From Bacillota bacterium (GTDB lineage: Bacteria > Bacillota > Clostridia > Oscillospirales > Ruminococcaceae), in contig JAEZVA010000052.1 of assembly GCA_023443315.1 (NCBI GenBank), forward strand, positions 1-27,440: DNA of 27,440 bases. The letters are read 5' to 3'. The notes beneath the pieces are model-generated. The model did no database searches, was not told the DNA's origin, and worked only from the letters and a program-made list of their open reading frames with translations. The translations under genes and the position numbers were made by a program. Shown one piece after another: positions 23,568 through 27,440 of this stretch (position 1 is the first letter of the stretch; each line of letters begins with the position of its first letter).

Positions 23568-24854
23568 CTAATCGTCAAATCGAACACGTACTGAATTGGC
23601 ATGCGCGTAAAGCCCTTCTTTTTCTGCAATCAGGATGATATCGTCCTTTGCCAATTTCAGCGCCTTTTCTGTATACTGAATAAAGCTTGACTTCTTCACA
23701 AAGCTGTCTACCGAAAGCGGCGAGAAAAATCTAGCGGTACCGCTTGTTGGCAGAACATGGTTGGGACCCGCGTAGTAGTCGCCGAGCGGCTCGGGAGAGT
23801 ATTTCCCGAGAAACACGGAGCCCGCGTTATCCAGCCTGCCTAGATACTCCGCCGGGTTATCGGTCATGACCTCAAGGTGCTCGGGTGCTAGCGAATTTGC
23901 GAGCTCTACGGCGCGGTCAAGGGTGTCGCATATAAGAATCGCGGAATAATCACACAATGAGCGCTCAATAATCTCGCGGCGCGGGGCGTTTTCGGTCTGT
24001 TTTGCAAGCTGATCTTTGGTTTGTTTCGCGACCAGCCCGCTGTTGGTTAGCAGGATGGCACTGGCTAGTACATCGTGCTCTGCCTGACTGAGCATATCGG
24101 CGGCAAGGTATACGGGGTCTGCAGTTTCGTCGGCGATAATCAGGATCTCGCTGGGACCCGCCACCATGTCGATATCCACCACACCGTACAGCAGACGCTT
24201 CGCGGTTGCCACATAGATGTTTCCGGGACCTACTATCTTATCCACCTTCGGGATGGTCTCGGTTCCGTAAGCGAGTGCCGCCACCGCCTGCGCTCCGCCT
24301 ACTAAGTAAATCTTACTAACGCCCGCAATGCTTGCGGCTACAAGGATATCGGGGTTTGCACCGCCCTGCGTGGGGGGCGTAACCATGACAATCTCTTTTA
24401 CGCCGGCTATCTTTGCAGGAATCGCATTCATCAGTACCGAAGAGGGGTATGCCGCTGTGCCGCCGGGTACATACAAACCAACACTGTGCAGCCCGCGAAC
24501 CCGCTGACCCATTACTACGCCGTTTTCATCGGTTACCACAAAGCCGTGTGTGAGTTGTTTTTCATGGTATGCCGCGATGTTGTCAGCGGCATTTTGCATG
24601 GCTTTTATAAACTCAGGATTAGCCGCCGCAACCGCCGCATCAATCTCCTCTTGCGAGACCAGCAGTGCCTCAGGCACAAATCGATCAAAGCGTTTGGTAT
24701 ATTCCAGCACCGCACGATCGCCGTTTTGCCGGACATCCTCAATAATCTTTGCTACCTGCTCGGACACCTCTTTGCTTGTCTCTGTGCTTCTTTTGTGTAG
24801 CGCGTCAAGCAACGTAAGTTCGTCTTTTCCGTTTGCGTTTACCATGTTTATCAT
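23568..24854 (-). CDS. hisD: histidinol dehydrogenase
   Basis: This zinc enzyme oxidises L-histidinol to L-histidine in two NAD-dependent steps. At 428 aa it is full length. Family motifs include VPGGTAAYPSSVLMN, VGPGNIYVATAKR, DMVAGPSEILI, QAEHD (zinc ligand His) and GPNHVLPTSGTARF (catalytic/zinc His). AGGGG lies 9 nt before the ATG at 24854; a second ATG three codons later is also possible. It follows hisG by 27 bp. Confidence 0.97.
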   Translation of the reverse strand: MINMVNANGKDELTLLDALHKRSTETSKEVSEQVAKIIEDVRQNGDRAVLEYTKRFDRFVPEALLVSQEEIDAAVAAANPEFIKAMQNAADNIAAYHEKQLTHGFVVTDENGVVMGQRVRGLHSVGLYVPGGTAAYPSSVLMNAIPAKIAGVKEIVMVTPPTQGGANPDILVAASIAGVSKIYLVGGAQAVAALAYGTETIPKVDKIVGPGNIYVATAKRLLYGVVDIDMVAGPSEILIIADETADPVYLAADMLSQAEHDVLASAILLTNSGLVAKQTKDQLAKQTENAPRREIIERSLCDYSAILICDTLDRAVELANSLAPEHLEVMTDNPAEYLGRLDNAGSVFLGKYSPEPLGDYYAGPNHVLPTSGTARFFSPLSVDSFVKKSSFIQYTEKALKLAKDDIILIAEKEGLYAHANSVRVRFDD

Positions 24855-24881
24855 AACTTCACACCCCTAATCACTCTGTTG

Positions 24882-25529
24882 TTATCCGCAATGTTCGGCA
24901 CTTGCAAGCTTCGCGTCCATTTTAAAAAGCAGCGATTCAATCTCGTTTTTACGAAGCTTCAGCGACGCAATGTTTACAATCACCCTCGCCGAAATTGGCG
25001 CAATCTCCTCGATAATTTCAAGCCCATTTTCGCGCAGTGTAGAGCCGGTCTCGACAATATCCACAATCGCGTCCGCCAAAGAGATTAGCGGTGCAAGCTC
25101 AACCGAGCCTTCTATCTTCACAATGCGAACATCCATCCCCTTGGATTCAAAAAACTCCTGCGCAACACTCGGATATTTCGTTGCGATCGTTTTTACATTG
25201 TAGCCCTTGTAAAAATCAAGCCCCTTTGGCGCGGCAAGCGCAAACCGGCATCGACCAAACCCAAGGTCGAGCATCTCATAAAAGCTGCGTCCCTGCTCCA
25301 TGATGGTATCCTTGCCTACTACACCAAGGTCACACACGCCATGCTCCACATAGGTGATTACATCGGCGGCTTTCGCAAGTACAACCTCAAGGTTTGCATC
25401 GGGCAGTGCCAATATCAGCTTACGCCCTTTGTTGACCAACACCTCGCAGTCAAGCCCCATGCGCTCAAACAGTGCAACGGTCTCCTTTTCTAGCCTACCT
25501 TTGGTCAATGCAATCCGAAGTGGTCTCAT
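24882..25529 (-). CDS. hisG: ATP phosphoribosyltransferase, short catalytic form
   Basis: This enzyme catalyses the first committed step, condensing ATP and PRPP to PR-ATP. At 215 aa it is the short HisG type lacking the C-terminal histidine-binding domain, and it therefore needs HisZ to work and to sense feedback. It begins LRIALTKGRLEKE. The EHGVCDLGVVGKDT and DAIVDIVETGSTLRENGL motifs, the second of which binds PRPP, are clear. GGGAGGGATAG precedes the ATG. It directly follows hisZ (30 bp), as expected for subunits of one hetero-octamer. Confidence 0.97.
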   Translation of the reverse strand: MRPLRIALTKGRLEKETVALFERMGLDCEVLVNKGRKLILALPDANLEVVLAKAADVITYVEHGVCDLGVVGKDTIMEQGRSFYEMLDLGFGRCRFALAAPKGLDFYKGYNVKTIATKYPSVAQEFFESKGMDVRIVKIEGSVELAPLISLADAIVDIVETGSTLRENGLEIIEEIAPISARVIVNIASLKLRKNEIESLLFKMDAKLASAEHCG

Positions 25530-25559
25530 AATCTATCCCTCCCGCACTAAAACGCCCGA

Positions 25560-26756
25560 TTACAGCTTAATCTCCTCGGTCTGTGCGTGTACGTAATAAA
25601 GCTTTGGTATCCCCGTTTGCCTTGCGTATTCTATTGCCTCTTCCAAGCTTTCGGTCAATGCATTTTCACACCGCAAGCCTTGGTCAGTGAGCGTCTGCAG
25701 AAATACCAAACCGTTTATCTGATACTCAGAATCCGCATAAACAAGCGCATCTGCAATCCGACGTTTTGCAGCTCTTCCACTTCGGGCTAGCGCCGCTACG
25801 ATGGCTGTGATATCGGCACCAAATCCCACAGCAGGCAAGGGTCTGCCAAAGTCGGAGAGAAGACTATCATATCTGCCGCCTGATAAAACCTGCTCGCCGT
25901 AGCCTTCAATATATCCACGGAATACCACGCCGGTGTAATACTCCCTGCGATGAACAAGCCCAAGGTCGATAATTACCTTATCCTTAAGCCCGAGCTTCTC
26001 TATCTCGCGGTACAGGTCTTTGAGATAACCAAGAATCTGTGCCGTTTCGGGGCTGTTAAACAGCTCCATCGCCTCATCAATCACCTCTGCCCCGCCAAAC
26101 AGCGACGGCAAACGCTTTAAGGCCTGTAACCCCTTTGCATTGCCTACCCGGTCAAGCAGGTCATTCAGCGCCGCGTAATTTTTTGCCTCGACAAGCGTTC
26201 TGATTTCTTCGCGTGTATCGTCATCCACTGGTAGGCTTTTTGATAGCGCGTTAAAAAACCCGATGTGTCCGATCTCAAACCGAAAGTCCGCGCTGTTAAT
26301 TGCCTTAAGCGCGTCGAGCGCGATACAGATTACCTCTAAATCGGCACGCTCGGTGCCGGAGCCGATTAGCTCAATGCCCATCTGAACAATCTCGTTACTG
26401 CGGCCTGATAGGCTTTTGGTCATCTGATAAACGTCCTGATTGTAAAACAGGCGGATTGGCAGCGGTTCCTCGCGCAGGCGCGTGGCAACAAGCCGCGCAA
26501 TGGGCGCCGTGGAATCGGGTCTGCACACAAGCAGCCGACCGTGACAGTCCGTCAGCTTGTACATTGCTTCCTGGGGAAAATGTCGGTTATCCTCAGAAAA
26601 AACATCGTAGTATTCAAGCCCTGCGGTAACAACCTCGTTGTACCCTCTGCCGGTGAACAACTGTCGCAGGTTTTTTTCGCAGGTTCTTCTGGCAACACAT
26701 TCCTCAAACAAAAGGTCTCTAATTCCCTCCGGAGTCATCGTGTTATAGCGTCTCAT
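25560..26756 (-). CDS. hisZ: ATP phosphoribosyltransferase regulatory subunit
   Basis: HisZ is a histidyl-tRNA-synthetase paralogue that activates short HisG and carries the histidine feedback site. The start is set at MRRYNTMTPEG (26756), behind AAAGGG; the TTG at 26768 abuts that site. At 398 aa it contains the class II synthetase-like core: VCRPDSTAPIARLVATRL (motif 2 region), MGIELIG, RREYYTGVVFRGYI and GGRYDSLLSDFG. It lacks the full anticodon-binding domain of true HisS. It is first in the his operon, 60 nt from the predicted transcription start. Confidence 0.95.
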   Translation of the reverse strand: MRRYNTMTPEGIRDLLFEECVARRTCEKNLRQLFTGRGYNEVVTAGLEYYDVFSEDNRHFPQEAMYKLTDCHGRLLVCRPDSTAPIARLVATRLREEPLPIRLFYNQDVYQMTKSLSGRSNEIVQMGIELIGSGTERADLEVICIALDALKAINSADFRFEIGHIGFFNALSKSLPVDDDTREEIRTLVEAKNYAALNDLLDRVGNAKGLQALKRLPSLFGGAEVIDEAMELFNSPETAQILGYLKDLYREIEKLGLKDKVIIDLGLVHRREYYTGVVFRGYIEGYGEQVLSGGRYDSLLSDFGRPLPAVGFGADITAIVAALARSGRAAKRRIADALVYADSEYQINGLVFLQTLTDQGLRCENALTESLEEAIEYARQTGIPKLYYVHAQTEEIKL

Positions 26757-26811
26757 GAAAATAACCAACCCTTTCTGGGAATTGTGACGTTATGGCATGT
26801 ACTTGTCGCTT

Positions 26812-26830
26812 TAGTATGCTACTATATTAC
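26812..26830. promoter_or_regulatory. candidate operator over the his promoter -10 and start site
   Basis: An inverted repeat TAGTA-TGC-TACTA (26812-26824) overlaps the 11-mer TACTATATTAC (26820-26830), which covers the -10. The same 11-mer recurs inverted at 26882-26892. The TAGTA/TACTA pentamer is also the core of the palindrome over the yerC -10. Binding by YerC is an inference. Confidence 0.45.
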
Positions 26831-26852
26831 CACAGTGAATTTAGTGTGTCAA
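26824..26852 (-). promoter_or_regulatory. sigma-A promoter of the his operon
   Basis: On the minus strand there is a consensus -35 TTGACA (26847-26852), a 17-bp spacer and a -10 TAATAT (26824-26829). The predicted start near 26817 leaves about 60 nt before hisZ. That leader is too short for a T-box or a His-rich leader peptide, pointing to control by a DNA-binding protein. Confidence 0.75.
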
Positions 26853-26881
26853 TCAATAGGGAACAATGAACTGAGTTTTCT

Positions 26882-26892
26882 GTAATATAGTA
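26882..26892. promoter_or_regulatory. distal inverted copy of the his operator 11-mer
   Basis: GTAATATAGTA is the exact reverse complement of TACTATATTAC at 26820-26830. It sits within TGTAATATAGTACA, whose outer TGTA/TACA are also complementary. Its centre is 62 bp from the proximal copy, about six helical turns, and it lies about 65-75 bp upstream of the his start, just after the polC stop. It could be an auxiliary site or chance in an AT-rich gap. Confidence 0.3.
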
Positions 26893-26895
26893 CAT

Positions 26896-27440
26896 TTAAA
26901 ACAAGGTCAGCTGGCTAGTTTTAGGTAATTCATCCAAAGCTCCCGCTTGGCTGAGTATCTCAATTACCGTTTTGGATACCCCTGAGCGCTCAGCCAGCTC
27001 ATCCACCGAGATAAACGGCTCCCCCTCCCTTGCTGCCAGCAAGGCCTGCGCGGCGTTTTCACCTACGCCTTTTAAGGAGCAGAACGGCAGACGAATCTTT
27101 CCGTCCTCACACAGATAGCTGGTTGCATGAGAATGGTACAGGCTTACCGGCAAAAACTCCAGCCCTCTTGCCAGCATTTCATTGATAATCTGGAGTGTTT
27201 CAAACATTCCGTCTTCCTTTGCCGTACGGTCATTCTTGCGCTCGGTCAATTCGCGCATCTTGCGCATAACAAAGCTTTTGCCCGCCATGGCACTTTCGGC
27301 ATCGAAGTCGCCGCCGCGCACGGTGAAAAACGCGGCGTAAAACTCAAGCGGATAATGAATCTTAAACCAACCCATCCGCATTGCGCCGATAACATAGGCG
27401 CAGGCGTGCGCTTTCGGGAACATATACTTAATCTTTAAAC
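26896..27440 (-). CDS. polC: DNA polymerase III PolC-type, C-terminal fragment (5' end outside window)
   Basis: The frame is open to the window edge, reading LKIKYMFPKAHACAYV, so the internal ATG at 27423 is not the start. The 181 visible residues are the very C terminus of the Gram-positive replicative polymerase. They include FPKAHACAYVIGAMRMGWFKIHYPLEFYAAFFTVR, a coiled-coil-prone stretch, and the helix-hairpin-helix region CSLKGVGENAAQALLAAR. The ending LPKTSQLTLF resembles the QLTLF-type sliding-clamp-binding terminus typical of PolC. It is upstream of the his operon on the same strand, 139 bp before hisZ, with no clear terminator between. Confidence 0.95.
   Translation of the reverse strand, partial: LKIKYMFPKAHACAYVIGAMRMGWFKIHYPLEFYAAFFTVRGGDFDAESAMAGKSFVMRKMRELTERKNDRTAKEDGMFETLQIINEMLARGLEFLPVSLYHSHATSYLCEDGKIRLPFCSLKGVGENAAQALLAAREGEPFISVDELAERSGVSKTVIEILSQAGALDELPKTSQLTLF

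Noticed and set aside
12367..26768. AAAGG sites 11-12 nt before several starts (thrC, hisF, hisA, hisH, hisZ) as an unusual ribosome binding rule
   Set aside because: AAAGG pairs with the extreme 3' end of 16S rRNA, so the aligned spacing is about 8-9 nt, which is normal.
26757..26895. T-box or histidine leader-peptide attenuator before hisZ
   Set aside because: Only about 60 nt lie between the predicted start and hisZ. There is no His-codon run, specifier stem or antiterminator/terminator pair.
1..27440. Mobile elements, CRISPR arrays, prophage or defence genes
   Set aside because: There are no transposase, integrase or Cas-like proteins, no direct-repeat arrays, and no att-like duplications next to the tRNAs within the visible sequence.

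Overview
This 27.4 kb window is chromosomal housekeeping DNA from a Gram-positive anaerobe of the Clostridia type. The likely group is Oscillospirales/Ruminococcaceae-like, but that assignment is an inference. The supporting signs are a C-terminal fragment of the Gram-positive replicative polymerase PolC, AAGGAGG-type ribosome binding sites, sigma-A promoters, the gene order tig-clpP-clpX-lon-engB, a short-form HisG paired with HisZ, a YerC/YecD TrpR-like regulator and a DUF1540 protein. Almost every gene lies on the minus strand. Only a small ArsR-type regulator and the DUF1540 gene are on the plus strand. I see no insertion sequence, phage gene, CRISPR array or other mobile element.

Layout from left to right: a truncated tRNA-Asp and a tRNA-Val (1-125, minus); a divergent arsR-like gene with its own promoter and terminator (258-644); a minus-strand group yerC-methyltransferase-hslO (657-2626); lysA (2805-4097) and engB (4143-4742); the protein quality-control cluster tig, clpP, clpX, lon (4887-11194); a metallophosphoesterase and a divergent DUF1540 gene (11357-12304); thrC, an M19 dipeptidase, yraN, rnhB, rbgA and lepB as one minus-strand run (12367-17413); rplS with a long structured leader (17496-18045); a histidine operon hisZ-G-D-C-B-H-A-(GNAT)-F-I-E transcribed leftward (18086-26756); and the 3' end of polC (26896-27440).

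The histidine operon encodes every enzyme from PRPP/ATP to histidine except histidinol-phosphate phosphatase. It also carries an unassigned GNAT acetyltransferase between hisA and hisF. HisG is the short form that needs the HisZ regulatory subunit. The his promoter has a near-consensus -35 and -10. Its -10 is overlapped by TAGTA/TACTA inverted repeats, and the yerC promoter 24 kb away has the same arrangement with a perfect 7-3-7 palindrome. The his leader is only about 60 nt, too short for a T-box or a leader-peptide attenuator. The most interesting reading of the window is therefore that YerC represses both its own gene and the his operon through operators over the -10 element. This fits the known proposal that YerC/HisR is a TrpR-superfamily histidine regulator.

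Secondary points are the lysine/alanine/proline-rich tail on trigger factor, several strong intergenic hairpins in the tig-clpP-clpX-lon region, the structured rplS leader and an ArsR regulator with an altered metal-site motif. I found nothing that clearly amounts to an undescribed multi-gene system.
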